Assembly (NCBI RefSeq): GCF_020711235.1 | Contig: NZ_JAJFAV010000007.1 | Span: 62,001 to 126,000 of the forward strand | Length of the DNA: 64,000 bases | Direction: 5' to 3' | Origin: Hymenobacter sp. 15J16-1T3B | Lineage (GTDB): Bacteria > Bacteroidota > Bacteroidia > Cytophagales > Hymenobacteraceae | Shown here: positions 44,178 to 52,436 of the stretch, one piece after another | How positions within the stretch are numbered: position 1 is the first letter of the stretch | Layout of the letters: every line of letters begins with the position of its first letter | The notes under the pieces: model-generated | Told to the model about the DNA's origin: nothing | The model's database searches: none | The model's input: the letters and a program-made list of their open reading frames with translations, nothing else | Made by a program: the position numbers and the translations under genes

Positions 44178-45353
44178 ATGGAACCCACTGCCCGCCACAC
44201 CTACCTCGACTGGCTGCGCCTGCTCTGCATTGCCGGCGTGCTCGTGTTTCACTGCGCCATGCCCTTCGCCACCGATGAGCAGTGGCACATCCGCAACGCC
44301 GAGAGCAGCAACCTGCTGCTGGAGCTGGTGGCGTTTATGCACCTGTGGCGCATGCCGCTGCTGTTTTTCGTGTCGGGGGCGGTGAGCTACTACATGCTGC
44401 GGCGGCGCTCGGCCGGCTCCTTTGTGGGGCTGCGGGTGCGCCGGCTGCTGGTGCCGCTGGTGTTTGGCATGCTGGTGGTCGTGCCCCCGCAGATTTACAT
44501 GGAGCGGCTCACGCAGGGGTTTCAAGGCTCGTTTTGGCACTTTTACCCGAGCATTTTCACCACCGGCTCTTACCCCCACGGCAACCTGAGCTGGCACCAC
44601 CTCTGGTTTGTGGCCTACCTGCTCGACTACGACCTGCTACTGGCCCCGTTGTTTGCCTGGCTGGCGGGGCCGCGCAGCGCCGGTTTTCGGGCCCGGCTGG
44701 GCCGGCTGGCTGGGGGCTACCGGGTGTATCTGCTGGCCGTGCCGGGCATCGTGTGGTACGCCGCCACCAGCCGCGCCCTGCCGCAAACCAACGACCTGAT
44801 CCACGACGGCAGCTTTTTCGTGTACTGGCTGCTGTTCGTGCTGATGGGCTTCGTCTGCGCCGCCCAGCCCGCGCTGCTGGCGCGCCTGGAGCAGCTGCGC
44901 CGTTCCTCGCTCACGGTGGGCTTTGTGGCGCTGCTGGCCCTGAACTACCTGCGCTGGAACAACGTGGAGCTGCCCGACGGCTTTCCGCCCGTCTTCCCCC
45001 CCACCATTGCCTGGAGCCTGGTGCTGGCCTTCATCGGCTACGGCAAGCACTACTTGCAACGGCCGCACCCGGCCCTGAATTACCTCAATCAGGCTGCCTA
45101 CCCCTTTTACATTCTGCACCAGACGGTCATCGTGGTACTGGCCTACTACGTGGTGCAAACGCCCGACAGCGTGCCGAGCAAGTACCTGTTCCTGGTCGTT
45201 GTCACGCTGCTCGTGTCGATGGGCCTGTTCCACCTGCTGATCCGCCCGGTACCCGTGCTGCGCTTCCTGTTCGGCATGAAGCCGCAGGAGCCGCGCCCGG
45301 CAGCGGCGGAACCGGCGGCTCCGCAGCCTATTGCGCAGCTACAACCCGCCTAA
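44178..45353 (+). CDS. Acyltransferase 3 family membrane protein (OafA-like)
   Basis: A 391-residue membrane protein with about ten hydrophobic segments. It starts MEPTARHTYLDWLRLLCIAG, which contains the family's first-helix motif (YLDWLR). Conserved features are an R-W-R type loop (MHLWRMPLLFFVSGAVSYY), HHLWFVAYLLDYDL and a C-terminal LNQAAYPFYILHQTVIVVLA. Such proteins transfer acyl groups to extracytoplasmic sugars of polysaccharides or lipids. The frame extends 41 codons upstream, but the family start is at 44178. Confidence 0.9.
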   Translation: MEPTARHTYLDWLRLLCIAGVLVFHCAMPFATDEQWHIRNAESSNLLLELVAFMHLWRMPLLFFVSGAVSYYMLRRRSAGSFVGLRVRRLLVPLVFGMLVVVPPQIYMERLTQGFQGSFWHFYPSIFTTGSYPHGNLSWHHLWFVAYLLDYDLLLAPLFAWLAGPRSAGFRARLGRLAGGYRVYLLAVPGIVWYAATSRALPQTNDLIHDGSFFVYWLLFVLMGFVCAAQPALLARLEQLRRSSLTVGFVALLALNYLRWNNVELPDGFPPVFPPTIAWSLVLAFIGYGKHYLQRPHPALNYLNQAAYPFYILHQTVIVVLAYYVVQTPDSVPSKYLFLVVVTLLVSMGLFHLLIRPVPVLRFLFGMKPQEPRPAAAEPAAPQPIAQLQPA

Positions 45354-45360
45354 TTCCCCG

Positions 45361-45535
45361 GTCATCCTGAGGCGCAGCCGAAGGACCTTGCTCGCACCGC
45401 CGCTGCCGACGAAGTGCCGACGCTTTTCCAGTAACGCCAAAGCGCAGCCCCGCGCCCCATACGATGGGCGCTGGTGGCTGCGCTGCTCGGGTAGCGCAGG
45501 GTGTGCAGAAAGCTCTTCGCGTTGCGCAGGATGAC
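45361..45535. repeat. Intergenic repeat element with inverted ends
   Basis: The ends, GTCATCCTGAGGCGCAGCCG at 45361 and its rough complement ending GTTGCGCAGGATGAC at 45535, are imperfect inverted copies (both read GTCATCCTG inward). The inner 120 bases hold more GCGCAGC/GCTGCGC pairs. It sits between the acyltransferase and lytS-type genes and overlaps only the discarded upstream part of the latter's frame. Confidence 0.7.
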
Positions 45536-45568
45536 GTTGTGCGTTCTTCCCGCCTAATTTCGCCCGCT

Positions 45569-46627
45569 GTGAAGCTTCTCCCCTTTCTGCGCCGCTACCT
45601 GCTGCCGGCCGGCTTCGGCCTGGCCACCTACGCCACCGTGCGGCTGCTGAACGACACCATTTCGCGGTTTGAGTTCTGGGAGCGGGGCTGGGGCCAGAAC
45701 CTGCTGGAAGCCGGCATGAGCATGCTGCTGGGCTACGTGCAGCTGACGGTGTGCGACGCGCTGCTGCGCTACTTCGACCGGCGCGGGCCCGCCACGCCGC
45801 AGCCCCGCCACCTGCTGCGCGAGGTGCTGGCCGTGGCCGGCACCACCGCCGTGCTCAACAACGTGGTGTTTCTGCCCCTGGCGGCCTTCACCGACGACGG
45901 CCTGTCCTGGGGCGACACGGCCATTATCAACACCATTCCGCTGCTGTTCATGCTCGTGTACTACGGCTGGGTGCGCAGCCACCACTTCCTGCGCACGGCC
46001 CTCGGGCAGCAATTGCAGCTGGAGCAGGCCGCCCACGAGCAGGCCCTCACGGAGCTCAAGTTTCTGCGCGCCCAGTACCACCCGCACTTCCTCTTCAACG
46101 CCCTGAACACGGTGTACTTTCAGATGGACGAGGACGTGGCCGCCGCCAAGCGCAGCGTGGAGCAGTTGGCCGATTTGCTGCGCTACCAGCTCTACGACCA
46201 GCAGCAGCCCGTGCCCATCCGCCAGGAGCTGCAGTACGTGTGCAGCTACCTGGCCCTGCAGCAGGTGCGCAGCTCCGAGAAGCTGCGCCTCAGCGTCGAT
46301 ATTGCCCCGCAGCTGGCCGAGCAGCGCCTGTACCCGCTGCTGCTGCTGCCGCTGCTTGAAAACGCCTTTAAGTACGTCGGCGGGGCTTACACCATCGAGG
46401 TGCGGGCCGCGCTGACGGCGGCGGAGCTGACCTTCGTGGTGCGCAACGCGGTGCGGGCCGAGCCGGCCGTGGCGGCGCCCAGCCCGGCGGCGCCCGGCGG
46501 CATCGGCCTGAGCAACCTGCGCCGCCGCCTGCAGCTGCTTTACCCCGGCCGGCACGCGCTGCGCATCGAGCCGGATGGGGCGTACTTTACCGCCCACCTC
46601 ACCCTGCCGCTGCTGCCCCCCGCATGA
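45569..46627 (+). CDS. LytS-type sensor histidine kinase
   Basis: A 352-residue membrane kinase. I place the start at the GTG at 45569; upstream codons lie in a repeat element and have no domain. Four membrane segments lie in the first 150 residues (LLPAGFGLATYATVRLL, GMSMLLGYVQLTVCDALL, VAGTTAVLNNVVFLPLA, AIINTIPLLFMLVYYGW). The His_kinase domain carries YHPHFLFNALNTVYF, where the first HPH-His is phosphorylated, followed by an ATPase lobe (LLPLLENAFKYVGG, GGIGLSNLRRRLQLLY). It overlaps the next gene by 4 bases (ATGA), so the two form an operon. Confidence 0.92.
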   Translation: MKLLPFLRRYLLPAGFGLATYATVRLLNDTISRFEFWERGWGQNLLEAGMSMLLGYVQLTVCDALLRYFDRRGPATPQPRHLLREVLAVAGTTAVLNNVVFLPLAAFTDDGLSWGDTAIINTIPLLFMLVYYGWVRSHHFLRTALGQQLQLEQAAHEQALTELKFLRAQYHPHFLFNALNTVYFQMDEDVAAAKRSVEQLADLLRYQLYDQQQPVPIRQELQYVCSYLALQQVRSSEKLRLSVDIAPQLAEQRLYPLLLLPLLENAFKYVGGAYTIEVRAALTAAELTFVVRNAVRAEPAVAAPSPAAPGGIGLSNLRRRLQLLYPGRHALRIEPDGAYFTAHLTLPLLPPA

Positions 46628-47334
46628 ACCCGTTGCGCTGCCTGATTACCGACGACGAGCCGTTTGCCCGCAAGGGCCTGCAGCGCTACGTGCAGCAGCT
46701 GCCGTTTCTGGAGCTGCGCGGCCTTTGCGCCGACGCGCAGGAGCTGGCCGCCCACCTGCAGCAGGAGCCCGTCGACCTGCTCTTCCTCGACATCGAAATG
46801 CCCGGCCGCAGCGGGCTGGACTTTCTGCGGGCGCTGCCCGAGCCCCGGCCCCAGGTCATCTTCACCACCGCCTACGAGCAGTACGCCCTGGCCGGCTTCG
46901 AGCTGGACGTGCTGGATTACCTCGTGAAGCCCATTTCCTTCGAGCGGTTTGTGCGCGCCGCCGGCAAGGCCTACGACTACTTCCGCCTGCGCCGGGCCGC
47001 GCCCGCCGAGCCCGCGCCGGGCTACGTGTTCGTGAAGGCCGAGGGCCGGCTGGAAAAGGTTACCGTGGCCGATATCCGGTACGTGGAAGCCCTGGAAAAC
47101 TACGTGGTCGTTCATCTGCCCGGCCGGCGCCTCATCACCCACTCCACCCTCAAGGCCCTGCTGGCCCGCCTGCCCGCCGGCGCGCTGGTCCAAACGCACA
47201 AGTCCTACGCCGTGGCCCCGGCCCATATCGACAGCCTAGCGGGCAACACCCTGCGGCTCGGCCCCGACGAAGTGCCCATCAGCAAGCTGCTGCGGGCGCA
47301 GGTACTGGCCCAGCTGGGCCTGGGCGCGGCGTAG
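46624..47334 (+). CDS. LytTR-family response regulator
   Basis: A 236-residue regulator translationally coupled to the LytS-type kinase gene. The receiver has D11-D12 region ITDDEPFARKG, phosphoacceptor in LLFLDIEMPGRSG and the Lys in DYLVKPISFERF. The LytTR DNA-binding domain (about 135-236) reads YVFVKAEGRLEKVTVADIRY, VEALENYVVVHLPGRRLITH and VQTHKSYAVAPAHIDSL. This is the standard AlgR/AgrA/LytR-type pair of Bacteroidota; the target genes are unknown, and the acyltransferase upstream is a possible one. Confidence 0.95.
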   Translation: MNPLRCLITDDEPFARKGLQRYVQQLPFLELRGLCADAQELAAHLQQEPVDLLFLDIEMPGRSGLDFLRALPEPRPQVIFTTAYEQYALAGFELDVLDYLVKPISFERFVRAAGKAYDYFRLRRAAPAEPAPGYVFVKAEGRLEKVTVADIRYVEALENYVVVHLPGRRLITHSTLKALLARLPAGALVQTHKSYAVAPAHIDSLAGNTLRLGPDEVPISKLLRAQVLAQLGLGAA

Positions 47335-47341
47335 GCCTCGG

Positions 47342-47608
47342 TTACGCCGGCGGCTGGTGCAGCAGGCGGGTGTCGGCGTAGCTGTCGTGGGGCAGCTCGG
47401 CGTTCAGCCAGGCGGGCAGCACGCGGTTGTGGATCAGCAACTCGACCACGGCGCGGCGGTGGATGCCGCAGGTCATGTTGCCGTACAGCGCCAGCAGGGG
47501 CGCGGCGCACTCGGCGGTGGCGTTAGCTTGGTAAATCTGGCAGTAGCTCACCGCCAGCTGCTCCAGGGTGTGCTCGTTGCGGCTGCGCTCCACCAGGCGG
47601 GTCAGCAA
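47342..47608 (-). CDS. Hypothetical protein, start codon unclear
   Basis: At least 88 residues from a TTG at 47608. It reads as a real protein: NEHTLEQLAVSYCQIYQANA, ECAAPLLALYGNMTCGIHRR, AVVELLIHNRVLPAWLNAEL. The same frame stays open and protein-like upstream to about 47690 (AKPGFRPARYTDLLISNYQP) but has no ATG, GTG or TTG in that part. Either an unusual start such as ATC or CTG is used, or the T7 run at 47684-47690 marks a frameshift. A TATCTTGG box on the minus strand (47703-47710) fits a promoter just upstream. No family recognised. The downstream end converges on the LytTR gene at 8 bases. Confidence 0.6.
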   Translation of the reverse strand: MLTRLVERSRNEHTLEQLAVSYCQIYQANATAECAAPLLALYGNMTCGIHRRAVVELLIHNRVLPAWLNAELPHDSYADTRLLHQPPA

Positions 47609-47783
47609 CGCGGCGTCGCCAGGTTGGTAGTTGCTGATCAGCAGATCGGTGTAGCGGGCGGGGCGAAAACCGGGTTTGGCGGGTAAAAAAACCTCTTGCG
47701 GGCCAAGATAAGCAGCCTCGGCAACCCGCGGCGCCGCCAGTGGCCCTTACCTTGCGGCCTCGCGCCTTCTACCTGCTTTGCCC

Positions 47784-48977
47784 ATGAGCCTCGCCCCTAC
47801 CTGGTCCCGCCGCACTTTTCTGCAACGCTCCGCCGTGCTGGCCGCCGGCGCGCTGCTCACCGGCTGCGCCACCGGCCGCGGCGGGGCCGCGGGCGCCGAG
47901 TGGCTGCTGTACGTGGGCACTTACGGCCCGGCCGAGCAGGACAACCTCTGGCTGTACCGCCTGCACCCGCGCACCGGCGAGCTGACACGGGTGGCGGGTT
48001 TTCGCGGGGGCATCAAGCCGGGCTTCCTCGCGCTCAGCCCAGACCACTGCTTCCTCTACGCCGTCAACGCCAGCCTCGACTTCCAGGGCCGTAGCACCGG
48101 CTCGGTGCGTGCCTTCGCCGTCGACCAGCGCACCGGCGCGCTAACCAGCCTCAACGAACAGGCCTCGGAGGGCGCCGGACCGTGCTACGTGAGCCTTACC
48201 CCGGGCGGCCGCGGGGTGCTGGTGGCCAACTACTTCGGCGGCACCGTAGCGGCCCTGCCCGTGCAGCCCGACGGCACGCTAGCGGCGGCCTCGGCCGTCG
48301 ACCAGCACCAGGGCTCCGGCCCGCACAAAAACCAGGACCGCGCCCACGCCCACTGCATCCTACCCGACCCAGCGGGCCGCTTCGCGCTGGCCGTGGACCT
48401 GGGCAACGACCAAGTGCTGAGCTACGCGCTGCGGCCCGAGGCGCCGCTGCTGCAGCTGCCGGCCCAGGTGGCGTTTCGGGGCGCGCCCGGCGCGGGGCCG
48501 CGCCACTTGGCGTTTCACCCCAACGGGCGCTGGGCCTACCTTATCAACGAGCTGAACTCCACCGTGACGGCCCTGCGCTACGACGCGGCGGCCGGCACGT
48601 TTGCCGAGCTACACAGCCTCTCCGCCCTGCCCGCCGGCTTCAGCGGCGCTAACAGCTGCGCCGACATCCACGTCTCGCCCAACGGACGCTTCGTGTACGG
48701 CTCCAACCGCGGCCACGACAGCCTCGCGGTGTTTGCCGTCGACGGCGAAACGGGTCGGCTGACGCTGGTGGAACACGTGAGCACGCAGGGCAAAACGCCG
48801 CGCAACTTCACTCTTGCTCCCGACGGCCGGCTGTTGCTGGTGGCCAACCAAAACTCCGATTCCATCTTCAGCTACCACGTGGACGCGCGCACGGGCCGGC
48901 TGCGGCCCACCGGCTTTGGGGCCACCGTGCCGGCGCCTGTGTGCTTGCAGCTGCTACCCGATTTTACGGGCCGCTAA
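47784..48977 (+). CDS. Lactonase-family beta-propeller protein (6-phosphogluconolactonase-like)
   Basis: A 397-residue exported protein. MSLAPTWSRRTFLQRSAVLA has a twin-arginine motif and LLTGC a lipobox, so it is a Tat-exported lipoprotein. The seven-bladed propeller of the Pgl/YbhE lactonase family follows: LLYVGTYGPAEQDNLWLYRL, GFLALSPDHCFLYAVN, GSGPHKNQDRAHAHCILPD, GPRHLAFHPNGRWAYLINEL, CADIHVSPNGRFVYGSNRGH, PRNFTLAPDGRLLLVANQNS. Cytoplasmic relatives hydrolyse 6-phosphogluconolactone; this exported form probably acts on another lactone or sugar. A TACCTTG box at 47748-47754 may be its promoter. Confidence 0.92.
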   Translation: MSLAPTWSRRTFLQRSAVLAAGALLTGCATGRGGAAGAEWLLYVGTYGPAEQDNLWLYRLHPRTGELTRVAGFRGGIKPGFLALSPDHCFLYAVNASLDFQGRSTGSVRAFAVDQRTGALTSLNEQASEGAGPCYVSLTPGGRGVLVANYFGGTVAALPVQPDGTLAAASAVDQHQGSGPHKNQDRAHAHCILPDPAGRFALAVDLGNDQVLSYALRPEAPLLQLPAQVAFRGAPGAGPRHLAFHPNGRWAYLINELNSTVTALRYDAAAGTFAELHSLSALPAGFSGANSCADIHVSPNGRFVYGSNRGHDSLAVFAVDGETGRLTLVEHVSTQGKTPRNFTLAPDGRLLLVANQNSDSIFSYHVDARTGRLRPTGFGATVPAPVCLQLLPDFTGR

Positions 48978-49107
48978 CCCCCGCCACCGTACTCCGGCAT
49001 CTGAGGGTTGAAAACGCACTGTTTCCTAGCCGTTTGCCATGCTCCGAAGCTTGGTTATGCGGAGCAATGCACTATTAGCTGAGGCATAGGGAAGCTCGGC
49101 CGGCACC

Positions 49108-49229
49108 GTGTCATTTTGGGAAAACTGTTGGCTAGGCGCTGGGCACAACCCAGTCAATACATCCGAACGGATCTGCTGGGGGCCTCGACAAGCTCGGCTG
49201 TATCCGGCAAGCTTTTCCGGAAATGACAC
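49108..49229. repeat. Intergenic element with inverted ends
   Basis: Ends GTGTCATTTTGGGAAAACTG (49108) and TTTTCCGGAAATGACAC (ending 49229) are imperfect inverted copies. The interior has TCGACAAGCTCGGC, which resembles the arm core of the element at 52.2 kb. The remaining parts of the gap (48978-49356) hold no gene. Confidence 0.6.
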
Positions 49230-49356
49230 AACACCCACGGTAACAGGAACCGGCAGTGAACAGTGCGGAAACAAAACGGCTGAATCAAAGAATAATGCCG
49301 GTTTGTCCCGGCCAAATTCTACCTTTGGCCGGTCCTTTCAACTTTTTCAAACCCCG

Positions 49357-50040
49357 ATGAGCACAATTACCTTTCCAGGAATAATCACAAATGAGCAGTT
49401 TGAAAATGCAACCGAACTGTGGAAGCAGGCAGTCAACAGTTCCAGCGCGAGTGCTCTGCAAGAGAGCTTCACCGCCGGCGGTCAGCTGCTGGCCTCGGTG
49501 AAGTTGCCCGCCGCGCAGCTTATCAGTTTAGTATCTACCGTCGGGTTGTATCGAATTAAGGTCAAGTTCGGCCTGCTCACCGACGATACCACGGGCCAGC
49601 TGCACTTCGCGGTTATTCTGTATGCGGCCAATACCCGCGACGAGCGCATTTCGTCGTACTACACCAACGCCACGTACTGGGGCGCAGCCACGCCGCCGGC
49701 GCCGCCCACGGCGGAAGTGCCCAGCTCCCTGGCGCAGGTGTGGCTCAACAACTGGCAGGAAGTGACGCAGCTCTCGGCCGATATGTTCATGACTCCGCTC
49801 GGCGCGCTCGAAGGCTACACCTTCGAGGCCGAGGACTTCATCCGGCCATTGGCCCACCTGCAGCCGGGCGTGGAGTCGTCGCTGCTGGTGCGCTTCGGCC
49901 TGCACCAGTATTACCAGCCCACCCCGGACGGCACCGACGTAGCCGTGCGCACCTTCGGCTTGGTGCTGCAGCTCAGCAGCGCGACCCAGCCCACCGAGCC
50001 TATGTTCGACATTTCCATGCCTTGCCCTTACACGTGCTAA
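49357..50040 (+). CDS. Hypothetical protein
   Basis: A 227-residue protein starting MSTITFPGIITNEQFENATE. No signal or membrane segment. It has an alpha/beta layout: LWKQAVNSSSASALQESFTA, LISLVSTVGLYRIKVKFGLL, HFAVILYAANTRDERISSYY, then a C-terminal RFGLHQYYQPTPDGTDVAVR and LVLQLSSATQPTEP. I have seen similar sequences in Bacteroidota genomes but know no function. TTTG at 49302 and TACCTTTG at 49320-49327 resemble a promoter with a short (14-base) spacer. It precedes a membrane protein and a two-component pair on the same strand. Confidence 0.75.
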   Translation: MSTITFPGIITNEQFENATELWKQAVNSSSASALQESFTAGGQLLASVKLPAAQLISLVSTVGLYRIKVKFGLLTDDTTGQLHFAVILYAANTRDERISSYYTNATYWGAATPPAPPTAEVPSSLAQVWLNNWQEVTQLSADMFMTPLGALEGYTFEAEDFIRPLAHLQPGVESSLLVRFGLHQYYQPTPDGTDVAVRTFGLVLQLSSATQPTEPMFDISMPCPYTC

Positions 50041-50127
50041 TCAGCCGGCCCGCCCGGGCTGGATCCACCGCTTTTTAGGCAACGCATGATAGCAGGCGCG
50101 CTCCTGGGTTCTATTCAACTGCAGATC

Positions 50128-50751
50128 ATGAAAGCGTCGGTAGCCCCGGTCGTACTGGCCGGGGCTATTGGGCTGCTACGGTGGCGGCAGTTGCCGCGCA
50201 CGCTGCGGTACTTGGTGGCGCTGACCTGGCTCACGCTGCTGACCGAAGCCGTGTCGCGCCTGCTCTGGTGGCAGCACCGGCCCAACTTGTTTTTGCAGCC
50301 CATCTTCGCCGTCGGCGAGTTTGGCTTGCTGGTGCTGCTCTACCGGCAGGAGCTGCGCTCGGCGGCTTTTGCCCGGGTGGCCCCGTGGCTGGTGGGCGGA
50401 TTCAGCCTGTATATTCTAACGGCCAGTTTCCTGACCGCCGACCTGGCTTCGTTGGGCTCCACGCTGCGGGTGGTGGAAAGCGTGATGGTGCTGGGCATCC
50501 TCGGGCTCTACTTCCGCAAGCTGCTCAACGAGCTAACGGTGGAGCACCTGGAGCGCGAGCCGATGTTCTGGGTGTCGCTGGGCCTGCTGCTCTACTTCCT
50601 CGGCGACGTGCACATCTTCCTGTTCAGCAACTTCCTGTTTCTGAACTACTCCAAGGAATTCAATCTCACCGTGTGGGCCATTCACGCGGTGCTCTACATG
50701 GTGCTCTACTGCTGCATTTCCCTGGCCCTATGGCTGCCCCGGAAGAAGTAA
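50128..50751 (+). CDS. Membrane protein linked to a two-component system
   Basis: A 207-residue protein (from the ATG at 50128; a start at 50086 would add 14 residues) with about six hydrophobic segments: APVVLAGAIGLL, RYLVALTWLTLLTEAVSRL, IFAVGEFGLLVLLY, WLVGGFSLYILTASFL, WVSLGLLLYFLGDVHIFLF, VWAIHAVLYMVLYCCISLAL. The family is not recognised by name. It overlaps the kinase gene by 22 bases, so it is translated with it and may be its membrane sensing partner. Confidence 0.8.
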   Translation: MKASVAPVVLAGAIGLLRWRQLPRTLRYLVALTWLTLLTEAVSRLLWWQHRPNLFLQPIFAVGEFGLLVLLYRQELRSAAFARVAPWLVGGFSLYILTASFLTADLASLGSTLRVVESVMVLGILGLYFRKLLNELTVEHLEREPMFWVSLGLLLYFLGDVHIFLFSNFLFLNYSKEFNLTVWAIHAVLYMVLYCCISLALWLPRKK

Positions 50752-51542
50752 CCTTCAGCTGGCTGCTGCTGAGCGCGGTGGTGCTGATGCTGCTGCTGGG
50801 CGCGGGGCTGGTGGGCTTCTTGGTGGTGTACCAGAAGCGCCTGCTGCGCCAGCAAAAGCACCTGCGCGCCACCGAAGTGGCTTACCAGCAACAGCTGCTG
50901 GCCGCCACCATCGAGGCACAGGAGCACGAGCGGGAGCGAATCGGGCGCGACCTGCACGACGGCATCGGCTCCACCATTGCCACGGCCAAGCTGCTGGTGC
51001 ACCGGCTGGAGCAGATGGCCCCGGTCGAACACACCGAGCTGTTTGCCATGGTCACCGACATCCTGAGCACGGCGGTGCAGGATACCCGGCGCATTTCCCA
51101 CAACCTCTACCCCGCCGTACTGACCCACTTTGGCCTCGCCGAAGCCTTGCGCCACCTGGCCAAGGTCAGCGACGAGGCGGGCCCGCTCCGGGTGCAGCTC
51201 ACGCTGGACTACGCCGGCCTGCTGCCCGTGCAGCAGGAGCTGGCGCTGTACCGCATCTGCCAGGAGCTGGTCAACAACGCTATGAAACACGCCCGGGGCG
51301 CTTCGCTGCTCACGGTGAGCCTGCAGCCGCAGGGCTCCACGCTCACGCTCACCGTCGCCGACGACGGCTGCGGCTTCGACCGCGCCACGCTGCCCAGCGG
51401 CGGGGCCGGCCTGCGCAGCATCGACGCGCGCGTGCGCATGCTCGGCGCCCGCCTGCTCAGCCAGTCGGCCCCGCAGCAGGGCACCCGGATTAGCATCGAG
51501 ATTCCCACTGCCTCCGCCTCCCTACCCCATGCCCAACATTGA
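50730..51542 (+). CDS. NarL-system sensor histidine kinase (HisKA_3)
   Basis: A 270-residue kinase. One N-terminal membrane helix (FSWLLLSAVVLMLLLGAGLV) is followed by a coiled stretch (KRLLRQQKHLRATEVAYQQQ). The HisKA_3 motif RERIGRDLHDGIGSTIATAK carries the phosphoaccepting His. The ATPase lobe has LALYRICQELVNNAMKHARG and VADDGCGFDR. It has no extracellular sensor, so the overlapping membrane protein may sense for it. It overlaps the response regulator by 14 bases, which indicates one operon. Confidence 0.93.
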   Translation: MAAPEEVTFSWLLLSAVVLMLLLGAGLVGFLVVYQKRLLRQQKHLRATEVAYQQQLLAATIEAQEHERERIGRDLHDGIGSTIATAKLLVHRLEQMAPVEHTELFAMVTDILSTAVQDTRRISHNLYPAVLTHFGLAEALRHLAKVSDEAGPLRVQLTLDYAGLLPVQQELALYRICQELVNNAMKHARGASLLTVSLQPQGSTLTLTVADDGCGFDRATLPSGGAGLRSIDARVRMLGARLLSQSAPQQGTRISIEIPTASASLPHAQH

Positions 51543-52206
51543 TTTCCCGGTTCAAATTGCGCTGCTCGACGACCACAAACTGTTCCGCCAGGGCATTGCC
51601 TTCATCCTGAAAACCCTGCCCTACGTGGAATCGGTGGTCGACACCGACACGCTGCCCGAGCTGCAGGCGGCCTTCCGTCAGCGCCTGCCCGACGTGCTGC
51701 TGCTCGATCTGCAGATGCCCGGCATCGACGGGCCCGAGGTGGCCCAGCGCCTGCTGCAGGAATACCCCGACCTGAAAATCATCGTGCTGTCGATGTTTTC
51801 GGCCGACAAGTTCATCACCCAGATGATCAAGCTCGGCGCCCGCAGCTACCTGCCCAAGGACGTGGACCAGCAGCAGCTGCGCCGCGCCATCGAGGAGGTG
51901 CTCACCACCGGCTACCACTTCACCGACCAAGTATCCCGGGCCCTGATGCTGAGCGTGCAGCAGCCCGCCCGCCCCGCCGCCGAGCCCGCCGTACGCAAGG
52001 ACATCGTGCAGCTCACCCCGCGCGAAAAGGAAATCCTGCAGCTGATCTGCGAGGGCCACACCGCCGCCGAAATTGCCGAGCGCCTGTTCATCAGCCGCCG
52101 CACCGTGGAGGGCCACCGCCAAAACCTGCTGGAGAAAACCCAGGCCCCTAACGCCGCCGGGCTGGTGCAGTACGCCGCCAAGCACGGCCTGATGGAGAAG
52201 AGCTAG
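51529..52206 (+). CDS. NarL/FixJ-family response regulator
   Basis: A 225-residue regulator, partner of the preceding kinase. The receiver has LLDDHKLFRQGIAFI, phosphoacceptor in DVLLLDLQMPGIDG and Lys in GARSYLPKDVDQQQL. The LuxR helix-turn-helix (about 160-225) reads LTPREKEILQLICEGHTAAE and RLFISRRTVEGHRQNLLEK. The operon converges on the seven-gene cluster at 52.4-64 kb, so a regulatory link is possible but not shown. Confidence 0.95.
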   Translation: MPNIDFPVQIALLDDHKLFRQGIAFILKTLPYVESVVDTDTLPELQAAFRQRLPDVLLLDLQMPGIDGPEVAQRLLQEYPDLKIIVLSMFSADKFITQMIKLGARSYLPKDVDQQQLRRAIEEVLTTGYHFTDQVSRALMLSVQQPARPAAEPAVRKDIVQLTPREKEILQLICEGHTAAEIAERLFISRRTVEGHRQNLLEKTQAPNAAGLVQYAAKHGLMEKS

Positions 52207-52233
52207 CGGCTGATACAGACCCGAACTAGGACC

Positions 52234-52342
52234 GTCATGTCGAGCGAAGTCGAGACATCTCGCGTGCTGACGTGGGATAGTAGAATCATGTTCAACGAGC
52301 AGATTACTATCCAGCGAGATGTCTCGACAAGCTCGACATGAG
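52234..52342. repeat. Palindromic intergenic repeat
   Basis: Left arm CATGTCGAGCGAAGTCGAGA then CATCTCGC; right arm is the inverted copy (GCGAGATGTCTCGACAAG, CTCGACATGA). An extra GTGCTGACGTG follows in the left arm before both copies share GGATAGTA. The GCTGACGT-GGATA segment also occurs in the element at 11639-11795, so both belong to one family. It separates the response regulator from the convergent cluster. Confidence 0.85.
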
Positions 52343-52436
52343 GTTCTGGTTGGCTGTTCATCGAAGCGGTTGAGCTGCTTCGACTGCGTGGACGCCAAAG
52401 CAGGCAGGGCGGCCTTTTGACAAACGCCCACCCAAC

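Noticed and set aside
45464-45568. Upstream ATG start for the LytS-type kinase
   Set aside because: The extra 35 codons lie in and next to a repeat element and carry no membrane or sensor segment.
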